Of a DNA stretch of 64,000 bases, positions 55,491 to 64,000 are shown piece by piece. The stretch comes from Rhizobium sp. SL42 (GTDB lineage: Bacteria; Pseudomonadota; Alphaproteobacteria; Rhizobiales; Rhizobiaceae), in contig NZ_CP063397.1 of NCBI RefSeq assembly GCF_021729845.1, positions 2,432,001 to 2,496,000 of the forward strand. The letters are read 5' to 3'. Both the position numbers and the translations under genes were made by a program. How positions within the stretch are numbered: the stretch's first letter is position 1; every line of letters starts with the position of its first letter. Below the pieces are notes generated by a model, which did not search any database, had not been told where the DNA came from, and saw only the letters and a program-made list of their open reading frames with translations.

Positions 55491-57293
55491 ATGTCCGAAC
55501 CGGTAGATCCCGTCCAGCGTGCTTTTCTTGGTGTCGAGCAGTCCGTCAGCGGCCAGCGCTGGATGACACGTGCCGATCAGGCGGCGCAGAACAGGGCACT
55601 GGCAATGAGCCAGGTCCATGGCATCCCGGAACTGGTTGCACGTGTGCTTGCGGGCAGGGGCGTTGGCGTCGACGAGGCTCCCGCATTTCTCGATCCCAGC
55701 ATCCGCAACCTGATGCCGGACCCGTCGCGGCTGACCGATTGCGATATTGCTGCCGAGCGCATCTGTGCCGCCATCAATCGTGGCGAGCGCGTCGCCATCT
55801 TCGGCGACTACGACGTCGATGGCGCGGCTTCCTCAGCCTTGATGTTCCGCTTCCTGCATCATTTCGGCATTGATGCGGAGATCTACATCCCAGACAGGAT
55901 TTTCGAGGGCTACGGGCCTAACGCTGCCGCCATCGACCAGTTGATCGATCGCGGCGCCCAGTTGATCATCACGGTCGACTGCGGGTCCACCAGCATCGAG
56001 GCCCTGGCTGCCGCCGAGCGACGCAAGATCGATGTCGTGGTCATCGACCACCACCAGATGGGCCATGAGATGCCCACCTGTCATGCTCTGGTCAATCCCA
56101 ATCGCGAGGATGATCTGTCGGGGCAGGGGCATCTCTGCGCCGCAGGGGTTGTCTTCATGGTCCTAGTGGCCAGCCTGCGGCGTTTGCGCGAGCAAGGGCA
56201 TGCCTATGCCCGCTCGCTTGATCTGCTCGCCTGGCTCGATCTGGTCGCGCTGGCAACGGTGTGCGATGTCGTGCCGTTGAAGGGCCTGAACCGTGCCTAT
56301 GTCACCAAAGGCCTGATTGCTGCCCGCCACCAGCAAAATGCCGGCCTTGCCGCATTGCTGCGCATTGCCGGCATCGGTGGCCCGGTGACGCCGTATCATT
56401 TCGGATTCCTTGTCGGGCCGCGAATCAATGCTGGGGGACGCATCGGCGATGCCGCGCTGGGAAGTCGGTTGCTGACCATCGACGAGCCTGCGGAAGCCGA
56501 CAAGATTGCCACCCATCTGGATGAACTCAATCGCGAACGTCAGGCCATGGAAGCGGTCATGCTGGCCGAGGCCGAAGCGGAAGCCATGGCGGAATACGGC
56601 ACCGGCGAGACGGCGGGGGTAATCGTCACGGCACGCGAGAACTGGCATCCGGGTATTGTCGGATTGCTGGCTGCCCGGCTGAAGGAGCGGTTCAAGCGCC
56701 CGGCCTTCGCCATTGCCTTCGATCCGTCGGGCAAGGGGGCGGGCTCCGGCCGGTCGATCAATGGCTTCGATATCGGCAAGATGGTGCGGGCCGCCGTCGA
56801 CAATGGCCTGCTGGTCAAGGGGGGAGGCCACGCGATGGCCGCCGGCTTGACGGTCGAGCGCGGCAATCTCGGTCGCCTCAGGGCGTTCTTCGATGAGCAG
56901 GCATCCACACAGGTCGCCTCACTTGCGGCCAACCAGACGCTGAAGATAGACGGCGCCATCGGCGCATCGGGTGCAACGCTTTCGCTGATCGACCAGCTCG
57001 AGGCCGCCGGCCCTTACGGCTCTGGTCATGCGCAGCCGATATTCGCCGTGCCGATGCACCGGCTGCGCGACGTGCGCCCGGTCGGCACCACCCATGTGAA
57101 GATCACGCTGGAGGCGCTGGATGGCAGCAAGCTCGAAGGTATCGCCTTCCGCGCGGCGGAAACCGAACTCGGCCATTTCCTGATGAACAATCGCGGCAAT
57201 CAGGTTCACGTGGCCGGGACGCTGGGCGCCGATCATTGGCAGGGCAACCGCCGCATTCAACTGCGCGTTCTCGATGCCGCGAAGGCACTTTAA
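55491..57293 (+). CDS. recJ: Single-stranded-DNA-specific exonuclease RecJ
   Basis: 600 residues. A 5'-3' ssDNA exonuclease for recombination and mismatch repair. DHH-family motifs: FGDYDVDGAAS (106-111 DYDVDG), VDCGS, VVVIDHHQMG (DHH 186-188), AWLDLVALATVCDVVPL; then the DHHA1 domain ending GGGHAMAAGLTVE and an OB fold. ATG 55491 gives the family N-terminus; upstream in-frame codons from 55431 lack homology. Confidence 0.96.
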   Translation: MSEPVDPVQRAFLGVEQSVSGQRWMTRADQAAQNRALAMSQVHGIPELVARVLAGRGVGVDEAPAFLDPSIRNLMPDPSRLTDCDIAAERICAAINRGERVAIFGDYDVDGAASSALMFRFLHHFGIDAEIYIPDRIFEGYGPNAAAIDQLIDRGAQLIITVDCGSTSIEALAAAERRKIDVVVIDHHQMGHEMPTCHALVNPNREDDLSGQGHLCAAGVVFMVLVASLRRLREQGHAYARSLDLLAWLDLVALATVCDVVPLKGLNRAYVTKGLIAARHQQNAGLAALLRIAGIGGPVTPYHFGFLVGPRINAGGRIGDAALGSRLLTIDEPAEADKIATHLDELNRERQAMEAVMLAEAEAEAMAEYGTGETAGVIVTARENWHPGIVGLLAARLKERFKRPAFAIAFDPSGKGAGSGRSINGFDIGKMVRAAVDNGLLVKGGGHAMAAGLTVERGNLGRLRAFFDEQASTQVASLAANQTLKIDGAIGASGATLSLIDQLEAAGPYGSGHAQPIFAVPMHRLRDVRPVGTTHVKITLEALDGSKLEGIAFRAAETELGHFLMNNRGNQVHVAGTLGADHWQGNRRIQLRVLDAAKAL

Positions 57294-57328
57294 CTTACGT
57301 AACGTGATAAAAGTAGCTTAAGGTGAAG

Positions 57329-57403
57329 TGGCACGCCCTAGGGGAGTCGAACCCCTCTTCCCAGAATGAAAATCTGGTGTCCTAACCGATAGACGAAGGG
57401 CGC
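57329..57403 (-). tRNA. tRNA-Glu (UUC), copy 1
   Basis: 75 nt including encoded CCA. Acceptor GCGCCCT pairs with AGGGCGT; anticodon stem CCAGA/TCTGG with loop TTTTCAT (anticodon TTC); T arm GGGG-TTCGACT-CCCC. Identical to copies 2 and 3. Confidence 0.97.
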
Positions 57404-57420
57404 GTGCGCTTCGTGGCGCC

Positions 57421-57449
57421 CTTATGACGGTGCAACGTGATTCATGCAA
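57421..57449 (-). promoter_or_regulatory. Promoter of tRNA-Glu copy 1
   Basis: Minus strand -35 TTGCAT, 17-bp spacer, -10 CATAAG; about 18 bases before the tRNA 5' end. Confidence 0.55.
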
Positions 57450-57584
57450 GCCAATTTTTCGCGTGACGGCGGCTTTTTTCCACAGCCTCCACGGAAAATG
57501 CTAAACTGGAAAAAACAATGCACTGTGAATGGTTTAGCAGAATGCTTTCCCATGGTTATGCACAGCTTGTGGGGGAGGATGAAG

Positions 57585-57659
57585 TGGCACGCCCTAGGGG
57601 AGTCGAACCCCTCTTCCCAGAATGAAAATCTGGTGTCCTAACCGATAGACGAAGGGCGC
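57585..57659 (-). tRNA. tRNA-Glu (UUC), copy 2
   Basis: Same 75 bases as copy 1, anticodon TTC, encoded CCA. Confidence 0.97.
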
Positions 57660-57676
57660 CTGCGCTTCGTGGCGCC

Positions 57677-57705
57677 CTTATAGTCAGGGCGATTTGATCC
57701 GGCAA
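57677..57705 (-). promoter_or_regulatory. Promoter of tRNA-Glu copy 2
   Basis: Minus strand -35 TTGCCG, 17-bp spacer, -10 TATAAG, about 18 bases before the tRNA. Confidence 0.65.
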
Positions 57706-57828
57706 GCGGAAACTTGACGTTGTTCATGAGAAAATTCGATCGCTGGTCAATGGCGCAAATGCAAGAAAGCACGCAGCGCCTGTGCGTTCGAATTCATCGG
57801 GAAAATACAAAATAAGGAGGATATGGAG

Positions 57829-57903
57829 TGGCACGCCCTAGGGGAGTCGAACCCCTCTTCCCAGAATGAAAATCTGGTGTCCTAACCGATAGACGAAGGG
57901 CGC
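57829..57903 (-). tRNA. tRNA-Glu (UUC), copy 3
   Basis: Same 75 bases as copies 1 and 2, anticodon TTC, encoded CCA. Confidence 0.97.
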
Positions 57904-57920
57904 GTGCGCTCCGTGGCGCC

Positions 57921-57949
57921 CTTATAGTCAGGGGCATTCAAAGCCGCAA
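57921..57949 (-). promoter_or_regulatory. Promoter of tRNA-Glu copy 3
   Basis: Minus strand -35 TTGCGG, 17-bp spacer, -10 TATAAG, about 18 bases before the tRNA. Confidence 0.65.
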
Positions 57950-58078
57950 GCGCCATTTTTCGATTTTTTCAAAAAAATGACAGTCATGTCCGGCATGTGG
58001 AAAACATTGAAAGCTGAATGATTCAGCAGTCTTGACCGAAGCGATTTCCGCTTCCTGGCAGGCATGGCCTTCAATGGC

Positions 58079-59047
58079 TCAGAGCTTTGGCGCCTCGGTC
58101 TTTTTTCCGCCGGTCAGCATTCGGCGAAGCGACGACATGAATTTGTTCTTTTTCTGCTGCTCGGCCGGAGTGGCTTCGGTGGCGTCGGCGCCGACCGGGA
58201 TTGCGGCCTCGCCGGGATCGACACCGGCCGTGGATGCGCCGGCCTGGCCTTGGATCGCCGGCGCTGGCGCCGTCGCTGAGGCGGGGGCATAGGAGAGCAT
58301 CTTGCGCTTCGGGCGAGGATCGGACAGGCGCTTGAGCACTGGCGGGCCGTCTTCCTCGGCGACGGGCGCGACCGCAACGGTTCCTGCAGTGGCCTCAGCC
58401 TCGGTCAGCGGCAGCGCATCGGCGGGAATGTCGACGATTCCCTGCTGTTGCTGTGCCGATGGGCTGAACAGGCTCTTGCTCATCGCGTTGATCTTCATGG
58501 TCGGCATGTCGCTTGGCACTATGCTGGAAGACGCGGCAATGTCTGTCGGCTGAGATCCGGCCGTTGCGCCAGTATCGGTTGGCATGACGGCCGGAGCGCT
58601 GGCAGAAGCGGAGAACAGGCTGTTATTGCCGGCATCGACACGGGCTGGCTGCATGATCACCTGGCCAAGATCCGCCGCTTGCGGCTGTTGTGTAACCGCC
58701 ATGACTTCGGGCGGCGGCTCGGCGATATCGGCATAGGCTGCCGCCATGGTTGAGGTTTTCGAAGCGGTGACGCCCGGGGACGGTTCATACAGCGGCAGTT
58801 CGCCATTGGCGGATGGAGCGGCAGCCTTCGTGCCCGCGCTTCCGGCAGCGACCACAATCGGGTCGACATAGCCTTCGGTCTTGGCGGCGGCCTTGCCGCC
58901 TGCGGTAGCCAGTTGCGCTGCGTCACCCAGAGACATCACTTCATCGGCGCTGGTCTGGCAGGAGGCCAGCATAAGTGCGGACAGCATCGCGGCAGTGCGC
59001 AAGCGGGGCGTCAAGGGGGCCGTGCGGGAAAGAAGGAATTTGCTCAT
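58079..59047 (-). CDS. Ala/Pro-rich lipoprotein of unknown function
   Basis: 322 residues from ATG 59047. Begins MSKFLLSRTAPLTPRLRTAA followed by MLSALMLASCQTSAD: lipoprotein signal with lipobox LASC. The mature part is low-complexity, rich in Ala, Pro, Ser and Thr, with no recognised domain, and ends in a basic tail (KKNKFMSSLRRMLTGGKKTE). In-frame codons upstream to 59305 lack a ribosome-binding site, while AGAGGCC precedes the chosen ATG. Likely envelope-anchored. Confidence 0.75.
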   Translation of the reverse strand: MSKFLLSRTAPLTPRLRTAAMLSALMLASCQTSADEVMSLGDAAQLATAGGKAAAKTEGYVDPIVVAAGSAGTKAAAPSANGELPLYEPSPGVTASKTSTMAAAYADIAEPPPEVMAVTQQPQAADLGQVIMQPARVDAGNNSLFSASASAPAVMPTDTGATAGSQPTDIAASSSIVPSDMPTMKINAMSKSLFSPSAQQQQGIVDIPADALPLTEAEATAGTVAVAPVAEEDGPPVLKRLSDPRPKRKMLSYAPASATAPAPAIQGQAGASTAGVDPGEAAIPVGADATEATPAEQQKKNKFMSSLRRMLTGGKKTEAPKL

Positions 59048-59153
59048 CTTGGCCTCTGTCCTGTCGGATCGTCCCGGTAAGGGGCTGGAGGCGCCGCGAA
59101 CGGCGCACTCTCTCGAGAACCCAGATAAGCGTGCAAACTTGCGCGAGGCGGGC

Positions 59154-59594
59154 TTACCAGGCGCCTGTGTTCGGCATGGACAGCCAGGGTTCGGCCGGTG
59201 CCAGGCTTTCGCCCTTCTGCAGGATCTCGATGGAGATGCCGTCAGGCGAGCGAACAAAGGCCATGTGGCCGCAGCGGGGTGGCCGGTTGATCGTGACGCC
59301 TGCATCCATCAGCTTCTGGCAGATCGCATAAATATCATCGACCTCATAGGCGAGGTGACCGAAATTGCGACCGCCGGCATAGTCCTCTGTGTCCCAATTG
59401 TAGGTCAGTTCTAGGCACGGTGCGGAATTGGCTTTTGCCTGATCGACGTCTTCGTCGGCAACGAGAAAGACCAACGTGAACCGCCCCTTTTCATTTTCGT
59501 AACGACGGATCTCTTTCAGGCCAAAAATGTTACTATAAAAGTCGAGTGAGGCGTCCAGGTCTTTGACCCGGACCATTGTGTGCAAATAGCGCAT
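59154..59594 (-). CDS. gloA: Lactoylglutathione lyase (glyoxalase I)
   Basis: 146 residues. Converts the methylglyoxal-glutathione adduct to lactoylglutathione. Motifs: MVRVKDLDASLDFYSNIFGL, CLELTYNWDTEDYAGGRNFG, HLAYEVDDIYAICQKL, GHMAFVRSPDGISIEIL. Metal ligands expected at His6-like (YLHTMV), Glu in LELTYN, His in GHLAYEV and Glu in ISIEIL are present. ATG 59594 follows AGGGAGA. Usual family length. Confidence 0.95.
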   Translation of the reverse strand: MRYLHTMVRVKDLDASLDFYSNIFGLKEIRRYENEKGRFTLVFLVADEDVDQAKANSAPCLELTYNWDTEDYAGGRNFGHLAYEVDDIYAICQKLMDAGVTINRPPRCGHMAFVRSPDGISIEILQKGESLAPAEPWLSMPNTGAW

Positions 59595-59778
59595 GAGCGT
59601 TCTCCCTGATAACTGACGTGATATGGAACAGTGGACAGGTTCGAGCAAGGCTAAGTCTGCAAAAGCTTCTGGGTAAATATGAAACTAGGGCTTGCGCTGG
59701 TCCGTTAACGGAATGTTAATCTGGTCGGCAAGAATCGGTTAACCCTACAATGTGACGCGTTTTCGAGGGGCTTGGGGA

Positions 59779-60357
59779 ATGGCGGACAAGATATCATCGA
59801 AAGGGCTCGCTGGTTTCGAGGAGCTGTCTGGCGATGCTGTAGACCTTATTGAGATCACCGGCGTCGTGAAATGGTTCGACGTTGCCAAGGGGTTCGGTTT
59901 TATCATCCCGGACAACGGCATGCAGGATGTGCTCTTGCATGTGACCTGCCTTCGCCGGGATGGATATCAGACCATACTGGAAGGGACGCGCATCGTCGCG
60001 CTCATCCAGAAGCGTGACCGCGGTTACCAGGCCTTCCGCATTCTCTCCATGGACCAGTCGACGGCGGTGCATCCGTCGCAGCTGCCGCCAGTGCGCACGC
60101 ATGTGCAGGTCACGGCGACAAGCGGGCTGGAACGCGCACTGGTCAAATGGTTCAACCGCACCAAGGGCTTCGGCTTCCTCACGCGCGGCGAAGGCACGGA
60201 AGACATCTTCGTCCACATGGAAACGCTGCGTCGCTTCGGCCTGACTGAGCTTAGGCCCGGCCAGACGGTTCTGGTGCGGTTCGGCCCCGGCGACAAGGGT
60301 CTGATGGCGGCGGAAATCCACCCCGACAATCCGTCACCCGCAACCATGGCGCATTGA
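59779..60357 (+). CDS. Double cold-shock-domain protein
   Basis: 192 residues with two cold-shock domains: [20 protein letters not shown] (about residues 33-52) and [20 protein letters not shown] (about 121-140), each with the RNP1-type KGFGF; RNP2 is clear in the second (DIFVHM) and weaker in the first (DVLLHV). Binds single-stranded RNA or DNA. Two-domain CspA-like proteins are typical of alphaproteobacteria. ATG 59779 follows GGGGCTTGGGGA. The DUF192 gene starts four bases after its stop. Confidence 0.92.
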   Translation: MADKISSKGLAGFEELSGDAVDLIEITGVVKWFDVAKGFGFIIPDNGMQDVLLHVTCLRRDGYQTILEGTRIVALIQKRDRGYQAFRILSMDQSTAVHPSQLPPVRTHVQVTATSGLERALVKWFNRTKGFGFLTRGEGTEDIFVHMETLRRFGLTELRPGQTVLVRFGPGDKGLMAAEIHPDNPSPATMAH

Positions 60358-60361
60358 TCCG

Positions 60362-60850
60362 ATGGCCGCGTCTGTGCAGAAATTGAAAAGCGCCGTCCTG
60401 GCGCTTTTTTTATTGGTCGGCCTTGTCCTTCCATCCCTTGCCGAAGTCACGTTTGATACCGGCAAGCTGACCATTGAGACAACGACCGGAGAAGTTCGGG
60501 AGTTCGACGTCGAATGGGCGATCAGCATGGAGCAAAGGGCGAGGGGGCTGATGCAGCGCGAACATCTGGCGGAGGACGCCGGGATGCTGTTCGATTTCGG
60601 TGAAAGCCGCATGGTGACGATGTGGATGGCCAACACGCCGCTGTCGCTCGACATGCTGTTCATCAACGAAACAGGCCGAATCGTGCGTGTCGCCGAGCGC
60701 ACCACGCCGTTTTCCGAGGCCATTGTCGGCTCGGGTGAGCCGGTGCGTTATGTTCTGGAGATTCGCGGCGGACGGGCAGGCCAACTCGGGATCGCCGCCG
60801 GCAGCCGTATGCGCCTGCCGCTTGCGGTTCCGCAGCGGTCGCAGCCCTGA
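60362..60850 (+). CDS. Exported DUF192 protein
   Basis: 162 residues. A signal peptide (KLKSAVLALFLLVGLVLPSL, cleaved near AEVTF) precedes a DUF192 domain: SMEQRARGLMQREHLAEDAG, MLFDFGESRMVTMWMANTPL, SLDMLFIN and RYVLEIRGGRAGQLGI. Function unknown in the family. It starts four bases after the cold-shock gene with no visible Shine-Dalgarno, so translation may depend on coupling. An intrinsic-terminator-like hairpin lies in codons 9-17. Confidence 0.9.
   Translation: MAASVQKLKSAVLALFLLVGLVLPSLAEVTFDTGKLTIETTTGEVREFDVEWAISMEQRARGLMQREHLAEDAGMLFDFGESRMVTMWMANTPLSLDMLFINETGRIVRVAERTTPFSEAIVGSGEPVRYVLEIRGGRAGQLGIAAGSRMRLPLAVPQRSQP
60386..60412 (+). terminator. Terminator-like hairpin inside the DUF192 signal-peptide codons
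   Basis: AAAAGCGCC (60386-60394), loop GTCCT, GGCGCTTTT (60400-60408) followed by TTTT: a perfect 9-bp stem and U tract. It lies 28 bases past the cold-shock gene stop and inside the next gene's coding sequence. Confidence 0.6.
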
Positions 60851-60898
60851 GGTTTTTCATTTTGTGCAAATACCTGCTGGGAAACCGCTTTTTTACTG

Positions 60899-60927
60899 TT
60901 GCGGCCTACAGGTGAACCGTGTATTCC
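60899..60927 (+). promoter_or_regulatory. Promoter of tRNA-Pro
   Basis: -35 TTGCGG, 17-bp spacer, -10 TATTCC, 17 bases before the tRNA; same TTGC-type -35 as the tRNA-Glu genes. Confidence 0.45.
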
Positions 60928-60944
60928 GGCAAACATTGCTGGAA

Positions 60945-61021
<77 letters not shown>

Positions 61022-61106
61022 AGCAATAACAGGCCGATCAGCGATGGTCGGCTGGATCGAGGCGGCGGGACGGCTCGCCGTATATGTCCTGGAGATGGAT
61101 GCGACC

Positions 61107-61412
61107 ATGTCTGCGAAGATCTACCGCCCCGCAAAGACGGCCATGCAGTCCGGCAAGGCAAAAACCCAGTTCTGGGTGCTTGAATTCGACCAGGCCAGCC
61201 CCCGCAAGATCGATCCGGTCATGGGCTACACAACATCCGCAGACACCCGCCAGCAGGTCAAGCTGACCTTCGAGACGCTCGATCAGGCAGAGGCCTATGC
61301 GCAGCGCGAAGGCATCGAATACCGCGTGATCCTGCCGAAGGAAGCCAAGCGGCAGGTCGTTTCCTATACCGATAATTTCCGTTTCAGCCGCCTTCAGCCC
61401 TGGACTCACTGA
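61107..61412 (+). CDS. NDUFS4-like NADH dehydrogenase (complex I) subunit
   Basis: 101 residues: SAKIYRPAKTAMQSGKAKTQ, FWVLEFDQASPRKIDPVMGY, then QQVKLTFETLDQAEAYAQRE, with NFRFSRLQPWTH at the end. This is the ETC complex I conserved region known from mitochondrial NDUFS4 and kept in alphaproteobacteria, where it is encoded outside the nuo operon. It binds at the peripheral arm near the FMN module. ATG 61107 is used; ATG 61095 (four residues longer) is possible. Lies between tRNA-Pro and tRNA-Arg. Confidence 0.9.
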   Translation: MSAKIYRPAKTAMQSGKAKTQFWVLEFDQASPRKIDPVMGYTTSADTRQQVKLTFETLDQAEAYAQREGIEYRVILPKEAKRQVVSYTDNFRFSRLQPWTH

Positions 61413-61459
61413 GTTCGGCAAGGCTGCAAGCGGTTTGCCTGGCCTGTGTGCCGGCTGAC

Positions 61460-61536
<77 letters not shown>

Positions 61537-61668
61537 AATATTTGAAGTTACTCAGTAAATTGCGACCAGTAGCGTTTTGAGCAAAAAGTGTGGATGGGGC
61601 ATTTCTGCCGCCGCCGCCAACCTTTCGGAAACCCTTGACCGCCATAATGCGTGCACGAGAGGTTAACC

Positions 61669-62412
61669 ATGTCGACATCCGCTGCCAATCGCCGCGCGCC
61701 GCGCAAGCGCCGCAAATCCACCCGCGCTTCGTCCGGCCAGGGCCTGACGTCGTGGCTCGTTCTGCTGGCTGTGGTTGCCGGCGGGATTGCCACCTACGAC
61801 AATCGCGTCACGATCATGAAAGAAGTCTCGCCCTACCTTGTCGATCGTCCCTCGGAGCGGCAGGCATCCGGCGCCGGCAATGCACGAGCGGAAAAGCCGG
61901 AGAAGAAGAGCACCAGTGTCGCGCGCGGGGATCAGCAGCCCGCCAGGTCTTCAGGATCGCCGGTGCCACCGGTTGCAGTCGGCCAGGTCGCCAAGCTGCC
62001 GGTGCCGGATGCAAAGCCGACGGAGATTGCCGCCAACCTGCCCCTTGCCGGCCAGAGTTTCACCGGCAAGTTCTACTATTGCGGTACGTCCGGCCTGGAT
62101 AATTGCATCGCCAGTGGCGATACCTTCTGGTACCGCAAGACCAAGATCGTGCTTTCGGACATCGTTGCGCCTGGCACAGAGGATGCAGCCTGCCGGCAGG
62201 AGCGCGACCGGGGCTTCGCCGCCAAGGTTCGGCTGCGCGATCTGCTCAACGACGGCAAGTTCGATCTGGAGATCCTGAAGGCGCAAGGCTCGCAGGATCG
62301 CGGGCCGGTCAGCCGCGTGGTCACCCGCAATGGACGCTCGCTGGGCTCCATTCTCGTGTCCGAGGGCCTTGCACAACCACGCATGGGGCGCCGGCAGTCC
62401 TGGTGCCCCTGA
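61669..62412 (+). CDS. Membrane-anchored thermonuclease-like (SNase fold) protein
   Basis: 247 residues from ATG 61669. A basic N-terminus (RRAPRKRRKSTRAS) is followed by one transmembrane segment (LTSWLVLLAVVAGGIATYDN), a Pro/Ser linker and a C-terminal SNase-like OB fold (FWYRKTKIVLSDIVAPGTED, then FAAKVRLRDLLNDGKFDLEI, and LGSILVSEGLAQPRMGRR). In active enzymes the matching stretch is R-L-x-x-I-D-A-P-E; here it is V-L-S-D-I-V-A-P-G, so the catalytic Arg, Asp and Glu all seem replaced. It is therefore probably a non-catalytic periplasmic member of the family. Confidence 0.75.
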   Translation: MSTSAANRRAPRKRRKSTRASSGQGLTSWLVLLAVVAGGIATYDNRVTIMKEVSPYLVDRPSERQASGAGNARAEKPEKKSTSVARGDQQPARSSGSPVPPVAVGQVAKLPVPDAKPTEIAANLPLAGQSFTGKFYYCGTSGLDNCIASGDTFWYRKTKIVLSDIVAPGTEDAACRQERDRGFAAKVRLRDLLNDGKFDLEILKAQGSQDRGPVSRVVTRNGRSLGSILVSEGLAQPRMGRRQSWCP

Positions 62413-62463
62413 CAACGGAAACGGCGAACCCAAGCTGACAAACAAAACATTGTTGCCTGCATG

Positions 62464-62504
62464 AAAAAGCCCGCTCCGGATCATCTCCAGAGCGGGCTTT
62501 TCTG
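62464..62504. terminator. Bidirectional intrinsic terminator
   Basis: AAAAAGCCCGCTC ... GAGCGGGCTTTT with A and T tracts on both sides, between the converging SNase-like and aapP genes. Confidence 0.85.
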
Positions 62505-62525
62505 TCGATCGAATGGTTCAGCCGA

Positions 62526-63299
62526 TCAGTGAAGGATCTGGCTGAGGAAGAGCTTCGTGCGCTCGTGCTGCGGATTGTCGAAGAATTCGGCCGGAGAATT
62601 CTGTTCGACGATCTGGCCCTGGTCCATGAAGATCACCCGGTTGGCCACCTGGCGGGCAAAGCCCATTTCGTGGGTGACGCAGAGCATGGTCATGCCCTCT
62701 TCGGCAAGGCCGACCATGGTGTCGAGCACTTCCTTGACCATTTCCGGATCAAGCGCCGAGGTCGGTTCGTCAAACAGCATGATCTTCGGCTTCATGCACA
62801 GCGCGCGGGCAATCGCCACGCGCTGCTGCTGGCCGCCTGACAGCTGGCCGGGATACTTGTGCGCCTGTTCCGGGATCTTCACGCGCTTCAGGAAGTGCAT
62901 CGCCACCTCTTCCGCTTCCTTCTTCGGCATCTTGCGCACCCAGATCGGCGCAAGCGTGCAGTTTTCCAGGATCGTCAGGTGCGGGAAGAGATTGAAGTGC
63001 TGGAATACCATGCCGACTTCGCGGCGCACTTCGTCGATCTTCTTCAGGTCATTGGTCAGTTCGATATTGTCGACGATGATATTGCCCGACTGATGTTCCT
63101 CCAGTCGGTTGATGCAACGGATCATCGTCGACTTGCCAGAGCCCGACGGGCCGGCGATGACGATGCGTTCGCCCTTCATCACCTTGAGGTTGATATCGCG
63201 CAGAACGTGAAAATCGCCATACCACTTGTTCATGTTGACCAGTTCGACGGCGACGTCGGTATCGGAAACCGTGGCGGTCTTGAGTTGAGCTTCAGCCAT
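62526..63299 (-). CDS. aapP: Amino-acid ABC transporter ATP-binding protein
   Basis: 257 residues. Walker A GPSGSGKS (50-57), signature [16 protein letters not shown], Walker [13 protein letters not shown], switch His in CVTHEMGFA. Closest by style to AapP, the ATPase of the rhizobial general L-amino acid permease (aapJQMP). The N-terminal [20 protein letters not shown] is typical of that subgroup. Follows the permease gene on the same strand by 14 bases and is the last gene of the operon. Confidence 0.93.
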   Translation of the reverse strand: MAEAQLKTATVSDTDVAVELVNMNKWYGDFHVLRDINLKVMKGERIVIAGPSGSGKSTMIRCINRLEEHQSGNIIVDNIELTNDLKKIDEVRREVGMVFQHFNLFPHLTILENCTLAPIWVRKMPKKEAEEVAMHFLKRVKIPEQAHKYPGQLSGGQQQRVAIARALCMKPKIMLFDEPTSALDPEMVKEVLDTMVGLAEEGMTMLCVTHEMGFARQVANRVIFMDQGQIVEQNSPAEFFDNPQHERTKLFLSQILH

Positions 63300-63313
63300 G
63301 AGAGTGTTCCTGT

Positions 63314-64000
63314 TTAGCGTTTATGTCCGGTGTCGAGATGCCGTTCGATGAAGGCGGAATAACGCGACATGCCGAAGCAGAAGATCCAGAAGATGAAGCC
63401 TGCAAAGATGAGGCCCGTCAACGGTGTTACGGGTGTGATCCACCGGGCGTCACCGAAGCTTGCCTTCACGATGCCGAGCAGGTCGTACATGTTGATGATC
63501 GAGACCAGCGACGTATCCTTGAACATGCCGATGAAGGTGTTCACGATACCCGGAACGACGAGCTTGATCGCTTGCGGCATGATGATGAAGAACATCTTCT
63601 GACCGTAGTTCAGGCCAAGCGAATCCGCACCTTCGTACTGTCCCTTCGGAATGGCCTGCAGGCCACCGCGAATGACTTCCGCCATATAGGCCGATGCGAA
63701 GATCGAAACACCGACCAGCGCACGCACGAACTTGTCGATATTGTCGCCCGGCGGCAGGAACAGCGGCAGAAGCACACTGGCCATGAACAGCACGGTAATC
63801 AGCGGCACGCCGCGTACCAGTTCGATGAAGCCGACCGAGGCCGCCTTGACGATCGGCATTTGCGACCGCCGGCCCATGGCCAGCAGAATGCCGAAGGGCA
63901 GGGAGACGACGATGCCGATGAACGACAGGATCAGCGTCACCATCAGGCCGCCCCATTGCGATGTCTCGACATGGGTCAGGCCGAATGAACCGCCGAGCAG
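63314..64000 (-). CDS. aapM: Amino-acid ABC transporter permease, 5' end outside the window
   Basis: C-terminal 229 residues of a polar-amino-acid permease: several transmembrane helices ([54 protein letters not shown]) and the EAA-type loop ([20 protein letters not shown]). The frame is open to the window edge ([17 protein letters not shown] precedes MVTLIL), as expected for AapM, which is about 380 residues long. Directly upstream of aapP. Confidence 0.9.
   Translation of the reverse strand: MLGGSFGLTHVETSQWGGLMVTLILSFIGIVVSLPFGILLAMGRRSQMPIVKAASVGFIELVRGVPLITVLFMASVLLPLFLPPGDNIDKFVRALVGVSIFASAYMAEVIRGGLQAIPKGQYEGADSLGLNYGQKMFFIIMPQAIKLVVPGIVNTFIGMFKDTSLVSIINMYDLLGIVKASFGDARWITPVTPLTGLIFAGFIFWIFCFGMSRYSAFIERHLDTGHKR

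Overview
The window looks like a piece of a rhizobial (Hyphomicrobiales; Rhizobium/Agrobacterium-type) chromosome. Its right third is ordinary core genome: sfsA, map, phaC, an AlaC-type aminotransferase, homoserine dehydrogenase, recJ, three tRNA-Glu genes, gloA, a double cold-shock protein, a DUF192 protein, tRNA-Pro, an NDUFS4-like complex I subunit, tRNA-Arg and an aap-type amino-acid ABC transporter. Assignments come from reading the translated sequence and remembered family motifs; no database search was run.

Bases 1-47,100 look like an integrated genomic island. A tyrosine integrase (45,735-46,976) sits next to a radC gene whose 3' end has been replaced. The island is full of relics: MazF/PemK-toxin fragments, two convergent large serine recombinases each broken by a single lesion, IS110, ISL3 and DUF932 remnants, and a nested IS66 > IS21 > IS3 insertion. 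The left end of the island is not visible.

The main cargo is two paralogous type I secretion clusters. Cluster 1 (about 9,350-25,358) encodes a small membrane peptide, a HlyC-like acyltransferase, a lipoprotein, a 3,852-residue RTX protein with an N-terminal lipase-like domain (GHSSG), and an ABC exporter with its membrane-fusion protein, all closely packed on the + strand. Cluster 2 (35,363-44,989) encodes a 2,199-residue protein made almost wholly of RTX repeats, an ABC exporter broken by a 1-base deletion, and an intact membrane-fusion protein. The two RTX proteins share a nearly identical C-terminal secretion tail, so the intact exporter of cluster 1 may serve both. Each RTX gene holds long, nearly identical tandem DNA repeats (396 bp and 672 bp units).

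Other island genes are an unrecognised 536-residue protein with a translationally coupled 57-residue partner (1,599-3,382), and a two-gene minus-strand unit with a TolB-like/TPR protein (30,460-32,519).

In the core part, sfsA-map-radC run together on the minus strand, and hom and recJ are neighbours on the plus strand without the glpX gene I would expect between them. An intrinsic-terminator-like hairpin lies inside the first codons of the DUF192 gene, just after the cold-shock gene. The core genes are all intact, while the island carries many single-base lesions.
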